NCBI GenBank assembly: GCA_029556335.1
Contig: JAKQFA010000003.1
Location: 1 to 56,492, forward strand
Reading direction: 5' to 3'
Source of the DNA: Methanobacteriota archaeon
GTDB lineage: Archaea > Methanobacteriota > Methanobacteria > Methanobacteriales > Methanobacteriaceae
DNA: 56,492 bases
The notes below the pieces were generated by a model. The model ran no database searches, was not told the DNA's origin, and saw only the letters and a program-made list of their open reading frames with translations. Shown here piece after piece: positions 38,424 through 46,278 of this stretch; position 1 is the first letter of the stretch, and each line of letters starts with the position of its first letter. The translations under genes were made by a program, and so were the position numbers.

Positions 38424-39575
38424 CTACTGGTAGAGCAGTCTACGGCAGGAATCCAAGTCATCAACCATACCAGAAAGAGTTTCCAGGGCCCGGTGTAAGC
38501 TACGCGTTATATCCCCATCAGTCAGGCGCTTGGCATCATGGGAGGCCAGATCCAGGCGTATAGTGGCTGATGCTCCCGGCATCCCCACGGCGGGGATGGT
38601 TAGAATATTTTCCTCCCTTAAAAGGAGCATGGCCAGTAACATAGACACATCCTGGGGGCTTAGTGTGGTTTTAGCCTTAACAAGTTCCATCACAGCGTCT
38701 GGGGTGAGCATCACCCCGGTGGGCGTTTTCTCTAGGCCAGAGCAGTCCCGGGATAGCTGAGTGTAGAGGTGGTCCTTCCTTTCCCAGGCCATCTTAATAT
38801 GGTGGGGTTTATAATTCTCCAGGGCCCGGACCATAGCAGCCATGATGGGTGGCTGTGCTTCCAATCCAAACTGGTGGGCTTTGTCCTTTACAAAGTCGAT
38901 TAAAGTAGTTTTCCCCGACATCAAACCCCCCCGGGGTCCTTCCATTAACTTGTCAGTGCTGGTGATTACCAGATCCGCACCCATGTCAGTGGCTCGGGGT
39001 TGTCCATAGATTACGGTGCGCAGCCGGGCCCCGGAGGCATCATCCACCAAAACCGGTACCTCCTGCTGGTGGGCAATGCCCATGGCCTTTTTAAAGTCCT
39101 CCTGACTTAGCACCTGGTGGTCCATGGTGGAACCAGTGATGACCAGTAACGAGGTGCCTTCCCTTAATTCCAGTTCCTCACCCACAGCCAGCTCCCGGTA
39201 GGATGCACCTATCAACTGGCAGCTGCGGGGTATGGAGGGGTGGGAAGGCCTCTCAGGCAGATAATGAACCACTTCCTGGCCGGGTTTCACCAATGCCAGT
39301 ATCGTAGCCAGTATACCGCTGCTGGTGCGGTTAAGAGCCAGTACCTTCTCACCGCCCAGGTGTTTTCTGCCCCAGAAATCCAGATCCTCCTGGAAGAGGG
39401 CTGGTCCGGCGTAGGTTTCCAGGAGGTCGATGTCATCCTGGTTAAGGGGGAAGCCCCCGGCCAGGCCAGTGAGGTCGTAGAGCTTTTCCCGGCCATTTTC
39501 CCTCACCAAGTCGGCGATGTAGTGCAGGGCTGTTTCCCGTCTTTTAATTTCATCCAGTGAGGAGTTGACCAGCAT
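38424..39575 (-). CDS. SelA-like PLP-dependent protein (MJ0158 family)
   Basis: 383 residues of the archaeal SelA-like family of fold-type I PLP enzymes. Lys209 in STDKLMEGPRGGLMSG is the likely Schiff-base residue; VDDASGARL supplies the PLP-nitrogen Asp. The MJ0158 homolog is related to bacterial selenocysteine synthase but does not make Sec-tRNA, so its reaction is unknown. It lies between the NYN gene and rtcA in one operon, pointing to RNA- or tRNA-linked chemistry (inference). Confidence 0.85.
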   Translation of the reverse strand: MLVNSSLDEIKRRETALHYIADLVRENGREKLYDLTGLAGGFPLNQDDIDLLETYAGPALFQEDLDFWGRKHLGGEKVLALNRTSSGILATILALVKPGQEVVHYLPERPSHPSIPRSCQLIGASYRELAVGEELELREGTSLLVITGSTMDHQVLSQEDFKKAMGIAHQQEVPVLVDDASGARLRTVIYGQPRATDMGADLVITSTDKLMEGPRGGLMSGKTTLIDFVKDKAHQFGLEAQPPIMAAMVRALENYKPHHIKMAWERKDHLYTQLSRDCSGLEKTPTGVMLTPDAVMELVKAKTTLSPQDVSMLLAMLLLREENILTIPAVGMPGASATIRLDLASHDAKRLTDGDITRSLHRALETLSGMVDDLDSCRRLLYQ

Positions 39576-39599
39576 AAACTGTTCCCACCAAAAATCAGT

Positions 39600-40106
39600 C
39601 TATTTTCTCCCGTGGTTTTTACGGCTGTCTTCCGGGGTTAACACAATGGCACTGTCTGCCGAGTTCTGTAAGGCAGCGCTGAACCCGGGCTCGGCACCTA
39701 TGACTATGGTTTCCTTACCATTTTCCTTGGCCTTATTTATTATAGGTAGAAAATCAGCGTCACGGGTCATGAGGGCGATGACGTCGATGTTAGGATTGTA
39801 AATAAGTTCCATAGCCTCCACGGCCATGTAGACATCGGTGTCACCAGCAACCACAATGGGGGTGAATCCCTGGTTAACTATGGCTTCTATGAGTTTATCA
39901 GAGGCGTACTGGTTAAGAAGAACTTTACCCACCCGCATGTTCCCATACTCAGCGATTATATCCCGCACCAGATCCAGATTAAGACTGAATTCCTTGCGGA
40001 GCATGTTAGGACCATCCACCAGGAGGCCTATGTTCTTACCCCCGGATTCGCTCCTTTTTAATGGTATGTAATCTTTAAGAGAGGTTAACCTCTCAAAACT
40101 ACGCAT
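39600..40106 (-). CDS. NYN-domain protein, TIGR00288 family (PIN-like putative RNase)
   Basis: 168 residues from the ATG at 40106 (SD GGAGTGAT). NIGLLVDGPNMLRKEF carries the first Asp; VVAGDTDVYMAVEAMELIYNP and VIALMTRDADFLPIINKAKENGK supply the later acidic residues of the PIN-like metal site; ends with TIVIGAEPGFSAALQNSAD. Most of these archaeal proteins are uncharacterised; an RNase role is family inference. First gene of the operon with the SelA-like protein and RtcA. Confidence 0.85.
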   Translation of the reverse strand: MRSFERLTSLKDYIPLKRSESGGKNIGLLVDGPNMLRKEFSLNLDLVRDIIAEYGNMRVGKVLLNQYASDKLIEAIVNQGFTPIVVAGDTDVYMAVEAMELIYNPNIDVIALMTRDADFLPIINKAKENGKETIVIGAEPGFSAALQNSADSAIVLTPEDSRKNHGRK

Positions 40107-40441
40107 TTTTATCACTCCAATCGTTGCAATTGTTATAAAAATCAGGGGTTTTGAAAAAAAATTGGGATAACTCCCACCCCTATCTATCTTAAAATAACTC
40201 AAACCCAAAAGGGTGGGGTGGGATCTGCTTATTTATGGCTAATTAAATTTTTCAACTTCCTGACAATTTTTTTAATCTCTACATATCTTATGATTTTCCT
40301 GGATTATAATAATTTTCATAAAAGAACAAATAAATTTCAAAGCCCCCATCCCTATTTTGCCCTGAAAAGATCATCAAATCTTATATTAACCATAAATGGA
40401 TTAGAAGCTTTTAAATCGTAACATAACCAAATAACCTATTT

Positions 40442-40765
40442 TCATTCCATTTCCGCATCAAATTCATCTTTAAAAAGTTCCTTAACCACTTCCAGCTCGT
40501 TACCAGACAGAGAACATATTTTAACTTCATCTTTATCCTGAAAGTAGTACTCCGCGTTGACTATTCCCTCAGCATCACCCATGTACAGGTATAATCCATT
40601 CACATACTCCTCTGGATTAGTAGATGGTAAAAATACCTCTATTCGGATCAGGAGGGGTAAGTTATCAAGGAATTCCTGTTTTTGGGCCTCGTTTTTTAGG
40701 GCAGCTTTGAACTCTTTCATACGCTTTTGAAGTTCTTTGTTAACCTTGGAATCAGCGTCACTCAT
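40442..40765 (-). CDS. Hypothetical acidic protein, 107 residues
   Basis: Not recognised. From the ATG at 40765 (SD GGTGA, four bases). N-terminal third is a charged helix (KVNKELQKRMKEFKAALKNEA), the rest is a small alpha/beta part, PLLIRIEVFLPST..., YFQDKDEVKICSLSGNELEVVKELFKDEF. No signal or membrane segment. It has its own promoter (TTATAA at about 40848) and stands alone. The 230-base AT-rich gap 40209-40441 downstream shows no gene. Confidence 0.6.
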   Translation of the reverse strand: MSDADSKVNKELQKRMKEFKAALKNEAQKQEFLDNLPLLIRIEVFLPSTNPEEYVNGLYLYMGDAEGIVNAEYYFQDKDEVKICSLSGNELEVVKELFKDEFDAEME

Positions 40766-41099
40766 ATATTCACCATACATAATCTGAACTTAGTTTAATG
40801 GTCCCCTGTTAAAGATTGGTCTCTAACAAGATGGAATCCATGTAGGAGTTATAATGGATTTACTTTTAATATTTATCCTTTGAGGAAAAGTAGTGGAGCT
40901 TACCCCAAGCTAAGCCAGGAAGGGTCAGACCATTTACCATCCCCTATTCCTATCAATACCGATAAAGAGGACCTTTAAGAGCACACCACATCCACCAGAA
41001 TCAGTGATGGGTGAAAAGCAAAGTGTCGCCTGATCTTTGCAACTACCCACCTCAATCCCTGCAGGTTAGACCACCACCCCGGTGACTTCATCTAATCCT
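40766..41099. other. Intergenic region with a candidate structured RNA
   Basis: 334 bases without a clear gene. On the plus strand TTTTAATATTTAT (40864-40876) looks like a TATA element, followed by more GC-balanced sequence with a hairpin: TGGGT, GCAAAG, 11-base loop, CTTTGC, ACCCA at 41007-41047. A GTGATG before it and CTGAT within it resemble C and D boxes. No match to SRP RNA or RNase P RNA could be made. Confidence 0.3.
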
Positions 41100-41855
41100 T
41101 CACAAAGAAAATGGGGACTCGGTGGAGACTTCATTTAGAACCTTTTCTATCTTTTCATTATTGGGAATGGCCAGCCACACGGATCCTTCAGCACCAGCCA
41201 CCCCACCAGCCGCCACCAACTTTGCCTTGGCCCCTGTGAGGAATTTTATAGCCTCTATTTCGGTGAAAACCTCTCCTGGCACTGGTAACAGGCGGGGTCC
41301 CTTGAGGCCTGGCTGGTTCAATTCCACTGCCAGTTCGTTCAGGTCACTGCTCACTCTTTTTTCCAAACCCACCGGTAAGATAAGCCTCACCCTTCTACCC
41401 ACCACCCCTGGTAGGGCGGCGCCTATGGTACCTGCCTGGGGGTGGCCGATGAAGATGGCGGCCTGTTTAAGATCCAGGTTAAGGGCGTTAGCCCCCTTCA
41501 AGATGATGTCTCCCTCTTTTAAGGAGTCAACCACATCGAATATCCTCATTCCCTTTTCCCAGACCCCATCTGTGATTATCACATCTCCTGGGAAGCCAGC
41601 GTCATCAGCGTAGCGTCCATCCGGATTCACAGGAGCCCCTGGTGGCAGCACAATTCCCCTGAAGAATCTTTTTCTGGAGAAATCATTTTCCTGACCCATA
41701 CTTTTCAATATTTCTTCGGCCACGTAACCATTGGTGGTGCCAGCGATGATTGCCAGGGTGCCGGATCGAAGTGTTTTTTTAATTTCAGGATGTTCCATCA
41801 GGGCTTTTGCAATGAGTCTTTTACCTGCTGCAGGGGTGATTAGAAACTGTTTCAT
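41100..41855 (-). CDS. Conserved hypothetical protein, 251 residues
   Basis: Not assigned to a named family. KQFLITPAAGKRLIAKALMEH at the start, GTLAIIAGTTNGYVAEEIL (Rossmann-like glycine loop), GDVIITDGVWEKG, GDIILKGANALN, AAIFIGHPQAGTIGAALPGVVGRRVRLILPVGLEKRV. Soluble, alpha/beta. The motif-rich conservation suggests an enzyme; no catalytic site can be named. TATA TTATAG about 28 bases upstream and no SD, so probably leaderless. Confidence 0.75.
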   Translation of the reverse strand: MKQFLITPAAGKRLIAKALMEHPEIKKTLRSGTLAIIAGTTNGYVAEEILKSMGQENDFSRKRFFRGIVLPPGAPVNPDGRYADDAGFPGDVIITDGVWEKGMRIFDVVDSLKEGDIILKGANALNLDLKQAAIFIGHPQAGTIGAALPGVVGRRVRLILPVGLEKRVSSDLNELAVELNQPGLKGPRLLPVPGEVFTEIEAIKFLTGAKAKLVAAGGVAGAEGSVWLAIPNNEKIEKVLNEVSTESPFSL

Positions 41856-41913
41856 GATACTAAATGATTCTATGAGTTTCTATAAGTTACGGAATCCACC
41901 TTCCCCGTTGTCA

Positions 41914-41938
41914 TTTAAAGGCGGAGCCAACCTTTAAA
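41914..41938. promoter_or_regulatory. 8-bp inverted repeat upstream of the 251-residue protein
   Basis: TTTAAAGG, 9-base spacer, CCTTTAAA. It lies about 60 bases before the gene at 41100-41855 and may be an operator or a remnant of a paired promoter. Confidence 0.35.
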
Positions 41939-42702
41939 AAAAATTCCCTTACCAATGGATACAAATTTATCATCAGTTACTCTTCCATGGGTGTTTTTCA
42001 CCTCCTGATAAGAATTCAATGCCATTTTAAGAGGTGCTGCAAAAATTGATAATCAAAAGTAGGCTAAAAAGTATTAATGACATAAAAATAATAGGGCATC
42101 AGTATACGTTGTGAGGATGATGATCGATGCCCTACTATTGGTAACCTGAACCATGGACCCATGGCTTATAAAAAAAATTACATATTAAGTACACGGGTTT
42201 ATGGTAATACTTTATTATTTCTTATCATATAATATGATTAATCATTACATATATAGTTAGTGATATGTTACTGATCAATTCTCCAAAAAAAGCAGAATAT
42301 TTCTGTAAAAAGATTAGTAATTGTTCTTTTAACCTTGTAGATGCACTAAAATCCAGGTATGCAGTGTTGGTGTAGATAGTTCACACCGTGTGCAATGTAA
42401 AAATATATTAATCATCAAAATCATACTAAATATTGTCCTGGATACTGAGTATTGTTAACAACAGGAAAATGGGGGGGAAGCTTTGTTCTCATTGGTAATT
42501 CCCACAAGAGGTTGGGGGTTAATCTGCCAGTTGATTCTGGACCAGTTATTGGATATTAACATAAGGCATTTTTCCATTTATTCAGGCTATGAACTATTTT
42601 ACATCCTATTGTTCCCATCTTTCCAGGTAAATATTGCGAATTCTGCTTCTCCTGGCTCAATAATTATTCGAAATTGTGATCTGCAAAGGCGAGGTGAAAA
42701 AG
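41939..42702. other. Long AT-rich intergenic region
   Basis: About 760 bases with no supported gene. Contents I can see: a 9-bp perfect stem TAGGGCATC/GATGCCCTA (42092-42134, 25-base loop); a 15-base palindrome ATCATAT-A-ATATGAT (42224-42238); CACAC-C-GTGTG (42382-42392); and several TATA-like runs. A frame at 42483-42710 has no RBS and no recognisable product. Confidence 0.5.
42092..42134. repeat. Perfect 9-bp inverted repeat, possible small RNA hairpin
   Basis: TAGGGCATC at 42092-42100 and GATGCCCTA at 42126-42134; the loop contains GGATGATGA, a C-box-like sequence, and CTGA follows at about 42147, a D-box-like sequence. Could be part of a C/D sRNA or an operator. Confidence 0.4.
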
Positions 42703-43089
42703 ATGGATAAAGAGCTATACGTCAAAGAGGCTATACAGAATAGGGTTGACTTCGTGGAGCCCTTAAAAAAAACTGGATACAATATGGGAGAACTCCATGC
42801 CTTAAAATGGGTTCTGAAACTTTTAAATGATGAGATACTGGTGTATGATGAGGAAACTTACTGGAAGTTGATGAAATCTGAAAAAGATTGCCCTACCTGT
42901 AATGCCATACTACTACGGGTAACGGGAAAATATAATGGGACCTATGAATCCTATGCTCCACCTAATGAGTATGGAAGATCCCTTAAGGAACATTTAACAA
43001 GTGTAAAAGAAGCTGATGGATGCATGGGAGATACATGTATCGAAAAAGATGGAGAGAAAATAGTAATGATCTACTCTGAGAATAAATGA
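42703..43089 (+). CDS. Hypothetical protein with two cysteine pairs, 128 residues
   Basis: Not recognised. ATG at 42703 with GAGGTGA five bases upstream. Soluble and charged; EKDCPTCNAILLRVTGKYNG gives CxxC and DGCMGDTC gives CxxxxC, together a possible metal site. The first 45 residues are a helical segment (YVKEAIQNRVDFVEP..). Codon use is AT-rich compared with the ribosomal region. Stands alone before the TetR gene. Confidence 0.65.
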   Translation: MDKELYVKEAIQNRVDFVEPLKKTGYNMGELHALKWVLKLLNDEILVYDEETYWKLMKSEKDCPTCNAILLRVTGKYNGTYESYAPPNEYGRSLKEHLTSVKEADGCMGDTCIEKDGEKIVMIYSENK

Positions 43090-43278
43090 CTGCCCTTTAA
43101 ATGATGAGCGGATTCATAAAATTAGATTCCTAACCCAACGATTAATTATTGATTCTTGTTTAGTTATAAAACTAGTTAATACCTAATTTTCATTAGTTTT
43201 TAACTGAAATAGTTATTAAGTCAACACCTCCAGAAATGGGGAAGCTTTAAATACATCTTCGGACATTTTACCATATAG

Positions 43279-43340
43279 TGTCATTATATGACATTAAGGT
43301 AAATTATGTTATTTAATGACAATTAATTTAGAAATGTCGT
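43279..43340 (+). promoter_or_regulatory. Palindromic operator array over the tetR promoter
   Basis: Perfect inverted repeat TGTCA-TTATA-TGACA at 43279-43293, whose spacer is itself the likely TATA box. Two further half-sites form a looser pair: TGACA at 43317-43321 and TGTCG at 43335-43339. GGACAT lies upstream at 43261. Binding at 43279-43293 would block TBP, a clear repression design. Confidence 0.6.
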
Positions 43341-43355
43341 TATGAAGGGATTGGA

Positions 43356-43979
43356 ATGCCCATATCAGACAGGAAAGAAAGAGAAAAAGAAATGCGGCGA
43401 AAAGATATCATCGACACAGCCGAGAAATTAATCTTTGAAAATGGTTATGAAAACATTACCATGGCTGACATAGCTAAAGGTAGTGAATTAGCCAGAAGTA
43501 CATTGTATCTCTATTTTAAAAATAAAAAAGAGATATATCTATCCATATCTATTAGAGGTACGCAGATTCTAAACAAAATGTTCAAAGAATATTATAATAG
43601 AGGCGAAACAGGACTAGAAAAGGTTAAAATGCTCATGATTGCATTTTATAAATTCTATAAAGAATATCCTGGCTATTATGATGTTAACTGGCTTTCATAC
43701 CCCGTTGCATTTAATCATGATCTGCCGAAAATGAAAGAAGTAAAGAGAATGAGGATGGAAGGCTTTTCATTGTTTGGAAAAGCACTTCAAGAGGGGATAG
43801 AAGATAGGTCCATTAGATCCGATATAGACCCTGTGAAAACAAATCTTGTTCTAGCTTTGTCTATACAAAATGTGTTAAATCTTCCCCCTACAATGGAGTT
43901 GCACATGAAAAATAACAATCTGACCCATAAGGAGCTAATTGATTATACCATGGACCTGATGCTGCATTCATTAGAATAA
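43356..43979 (+). CDS. TetR/AcrR-family transcriptional regulator
   Basis: 207 residues. N-terminal helix-turn-helix at about 12-58: KDIIDTAEKLIFENGYENITMADIAKGSELARSTLYLYFKNKKEIY is the classic TetR pattern (described by its position; conserved ITMADIA and LYLYFKNK). The C-terminal ligand domain is variable. It probably represses itself and the membrane protease gene 19 bases downstream through the palindromes in its promoter. The gene is markedly AT-rich, as are its neighbours, suggesting acquisition. Confidence 0.9.
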   Translation: MPISDRKEREKEMRRKDIIDTAEKLIFENGYENITMADIAKGSELARSTLYLYFKNKKEIYLSISIRGTQILNKMFKEYYNRGETGLEKVKMLMIAFYKFYKEYPGYYDVNWLSYPVAFNHDLPKMKEVKRMRMEGFSLFGKALQEGIEDRSIRSDIDPVKTNLVLALSIQNVLNLPPTMELHMKNNNLTHKELIDYTMDLMLHSLE

Positions 43980-43998
43980 TTTTATGGGGGAGATTAAT

Positions 43999-44814
43999 AT
44001 GCAAAGTAAGAGCAAAACCAAGAAAAAAAGTTTCATATCAAAAGATACTGTTAACTGGAAATTGTATTTAATTTTACTGGGTGCATGTATCTTTGGAACC
44101 CTGGCGGTACTGCCGTATACTCTCACCCTTCAAGGAGGATTACTGGAAAATTCCACGGTACCCTTGTACTTCATACTGGCTGCTCAGATTATCCAGAGTA
44201 TAGTCCTGTTCTCAGTTACCATATTTATTGGCCTGTTACTCTCTAAAAAGGTTGGACTGGAACTACCCATACTGGAAGGATGGCTGGGGGGCAGGGAAGT
44301 TAAAAACTATTTAAAATCCGTACTGGGAATTTCAATTGGGCTCGGTATCCTGGCCAGTATCATGATAATAGGAATTGACTATTTGTTTTCCTCCACCGGA
44401 CTGACCAGTAGTATTGTTATGGCCCAGATAATCCCCCCCGCCTGGCAAGGACTCCTTTCATCATTTTATGGTGGAATAAATGAAGAGATCCTCCTCAGAT
44501 TATTCCTGATGACCCTAATTACCTGGATAATCTTTAAGATCAGAAAAACAGAGGAAGGATATCCTACCCACACCGGTATGTGGTTAGCTATTATCTTAGC
44601 CGCACTTATTTTTGGTATGGGCCACCTGCCAATGGTCATGGCCCTAGCTACCCTTACACCTCTACTGGTTATGAAAGTGATAATCTTAAATGCAGTGGGT
44701 GGAATTATATTCGGATGGCTATACTGGAAAAAAGGTTTAGAATCCGCCATGATATCACATTTCTCGGCGGATATAGTGCTGCATGTGGCTCTACCACTGG
44801 TAGCAGTGATTTGA
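43999..44814 (+). CDS. CPBP family intramembrane protease (CAAX protease-like)
   Basis: 271 residues from the ATG at 43999 (GGGGGAGA five bases upstream; an ATG at 43984 is inside that SD region). About eight membrane segments. Active-site motifs: EEILLR with Glu162-Glu163 and Arg167, FGMGH with His209, and SHFSAD with His254. Members cleave prenylated or peptide substrates, or act in self-immunity to peptides. In an operon with the TetR gene, so expression is likely inducible. Confidence 0.88.
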   Translation: MQSKSKTKKKSFISKDTVNWKLYLILLGACIFGTLAVLPYTLTLQGGLLENSTVPLYFILAAQIIQSIVLFSVTIFIGLLLSKKVGLELPILEGWLGGREVKNYLKSVLGISIGLGILASIMIIGIDYLFSSTGLTSSIVMAQIIPPAWQGLLSSFYGGINEEILLRLFLMTLITWIIFKIRKTEEGYPTHTGMWLAIILAALIFGMGHLPMVMALATLTPLLVMKVIILNAVGGIIFGWLYWKKGLESAMISHFSADIVLHVALPLVAVI

Positions 44815-44917
44815 GTCATCAACAATTAATTTCATTTTTTTTAAAAGTTTTATAAATAAAATCCAGTGCCAAATTTTATTTGCATAAATAAGTCACAAGA
44901 AAAGTTATCAGTGGTTT

Positions 44918-45496
44918 TCAGGTAAATTGCAGGCTACTAAATATCAGATCAAAGTTCTTCTTCTGACTTTCATAGCTATTACCAGCAGTTATTAGTATCA
45001 GGGTGTAGATGTTATCATTCCTCTCAAAAGCAATGATCCTAGCTTCTGAGATGATTCCTTCACTAGTTCTGGTTAAAGAGGTTTCATTGGCCACCACCCC
45101 GGAGACGTTGGTGGTTCTTTTCCTTGTGACTTTAGCTCCCTTCTGGGCCAGTCTTTGCTGCACATCAGTCACCGTGGAATTAAGATTAAGCTCTGAAGTT
45201 TTTGGGATCGTAATATAGATAAATGCCGTGCCCTCGGTAATATTTAAAGATTCTAACTCTTCCAGTGTACTGGACTCGTTAATGTACTTACCTGCTGTTG
45301 GATCAGTAACTATTACCCCTTCTACACCAGCAACTTCGATACTTCTGGCAATCTCCCATGTATCTGGATAGTTAAAGAATACTGAACTGGAATTATAGTA
45401 ATTGGTTTTTTCTTCATCCGGATTTTGAATGGTGCAACCAGATGCCAAAACCACCATTACCAATAGTATAATCAGCCCCAAGGACTTCTCCCTCAT
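44918..45496 (-). CDS. Lipoprotein with PsbP/Mog1-like domain
   Basis: 192 residues. Signal peptide 1-20 and lipobox LASGC with Cys21 as the lipid site. The rest (about 35-190) contains VFFNYPDTWEIARS and ANETSLTR-type segments and the late strand FERNDNIYTLILITAG, like PsbP/DUF1795-type small lipoproteins of unknown function. SD GGGGAGTG before the ATG; TATA AAATTATATTTG at about 45540-45552. Convergent with the CPBP gene; a T-rich stretch separates them. Confidence 0.8.
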   Translation of the reverse strand: MREKSLGLIILLVMVVLASGCTIQNPDEEKTNYYNSSSVFFNYPDTWEIARSIEVAGVEGVIVTDPTAGKYINESSTLEELESLNITEGTAFIYITIPKTSELNLNSTVTDVQQRLAQKGAKVTRKRTTNVSGVVANETSLTRTSEGIISEARIIAFERNDNIYTLILITAGNSYESQKKNFDLIFSSLQFT

Positions 45497-45597
45497 CCAA
45501 CACTCCCCTGTCTTTATAGATTAACTTAACACAAGAAGACAAATATAATTTTAGATTACAGATAGTAATAAAAATAGCCAAGATAGTAGATCATCAG

Positions 45598-45645
45598 CGA
45601 AGTAGTAGTAATAATTTACTTCGTTATAGGTTAATATTACGAAGT
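45598..45645. promoter_or_regulatory. Three-half-site operator-like array between lipoprotein and protease
   Basis: CGAAGTA (45598-45604), TACTTCG (45617-45623) and ACGAAGT (45639-45645) are the same heptamer in alternating orientation. The second spacer contains TATAGGTTAATATT, a possible plus-strand TATA. Located between divergent genes. Confidence 0.5.
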
Positions 45646-45659
45646 TAATTTTTTTCCCA

Positions 45660-45685
45660 GCACAATCGGTGCAGAATTTTTTTTT
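45660..45685 (+). terminator. GCAC/GTGC hairpin followed by nine Ts in the protease leader
   Basis: GCAC-AATCG-GTGC then AGAA and T9. On the plus strand nothing coding ends here, so it may act as an attenuator in the leader of the protease gene. It is followed by GAGGAG and a five-codon ORF (MTPET, 45700-45717). Confidence 0.4.
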
Positions 45686-45778
45686 AGAGGAGTTTGCATA
45701 TGACACCAGAAACATAGTACAAGGTATAGAATGGAACTCTAGATCCATCGTGAATTGATTTTTTTTATGGTGAGGACC

Positions 45779-46273
45779 ATGATCACCGCTGGCCAGGACC
45801 TGTACTGCCACCAAAAACCAGGAGTTACCGGAGCCGTAGTCAGGTATAAGGATAGAAACTGTGTATTAACTACCCAGCACCTTTTAAGGGTGGGAGGTTG
45901 TGTTGTAGGGGATGGGGTAACCCTAAATGGATATAAGGGGTGGGTGCTGGAGATCTGGATGGACTATGACCTGGCAGTCATCGAAGTCCAGGCCCCCTCC
46001 TCCCAGATGAACTTCTCCTTCCTGGGGGAGCCGGAGTTGGGGCCGGCCTACACTCTGCATGGTGAGGTGGAGAATCACTGCCAGATCATGACCATGGGAA
46101 GGACCTACCATTACCTGGCCTTTGCCCACACCAATCTTCCCCTCCCAGGTGACAGTGGATCACCGGTGATCCAGAAGGGGAGGGTGGTGGGTGTTTTGTT
46201 ATCGGTTTTCTACAACAACGCCGCTGGTCTGGCTGCTTCACTCCAGGATCTGCCACTGGATTTAGGGAGGTGA
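45779..46273 (+). CDS. Small trypsin-like serine protease
   Basis: 164 residues from the ATG at 45779 (SD GGTGA, five bases). Complete catalytic triad: His34 in LTTQHLL, Asp64 in MDYDLAVIEV, Ser126 in LPLPGDSGSPVI. No signal peptide, transmembrane segment or PDZ domain, so it is a minimal, probably cytoplasmic, chymotrypsin-fold protein. Its TGA stop is inside the SD of the phosphoribosyltransferase gene (GGGAGGTGAT), so the two are translationally coupled. Target unknown. Confidence 0.85.
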   Translation: MITAGQDLYCHQKPGVTGAVVRYKDRNCVLTTQHLLRVGGCVVGDGVTLNGYKGWVLEIWMDYDLAVIEVQAPSSQMNFSFLGEPELGPAYTLHGEVENHCQIMTMGRTYHYLAFAHTNLPLPGDSGSPVIQKGRVVGVLLSVFYNNAAGLAASLQDLPLDLGR

Positions 46274-46278
46274 TAACT

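Noticed and set aside
40218..40421. 67-codon plus-strand frame downstream of the 107-residue protein
   Set aside because: AT-driven Phe/Leu/Ile/Asn composition, no SD and non-ATG start; probably chance.
40980..41090. 38-codon minus-strand frame MKSPGWWSN... in the candidate ncRNA region
   Set aside because: No SD, no similarity known; structured-RNA reading seems as likely.
40857..41095. RNase P RNA or SRP RNA
   Set aside because: A GAGGAAA word is present, but the ACAGAA...GGCTTA end motif of RNase P RNA and the SRP Alu/helix 8 signatures could not be found.
42483..42710. 75-codon frame in the AT-rich spacer
   Set aside because: No SD, starts with a non-ATG codon, overlaps the well-supported start of the 128-residue protein, no recognisable motif.
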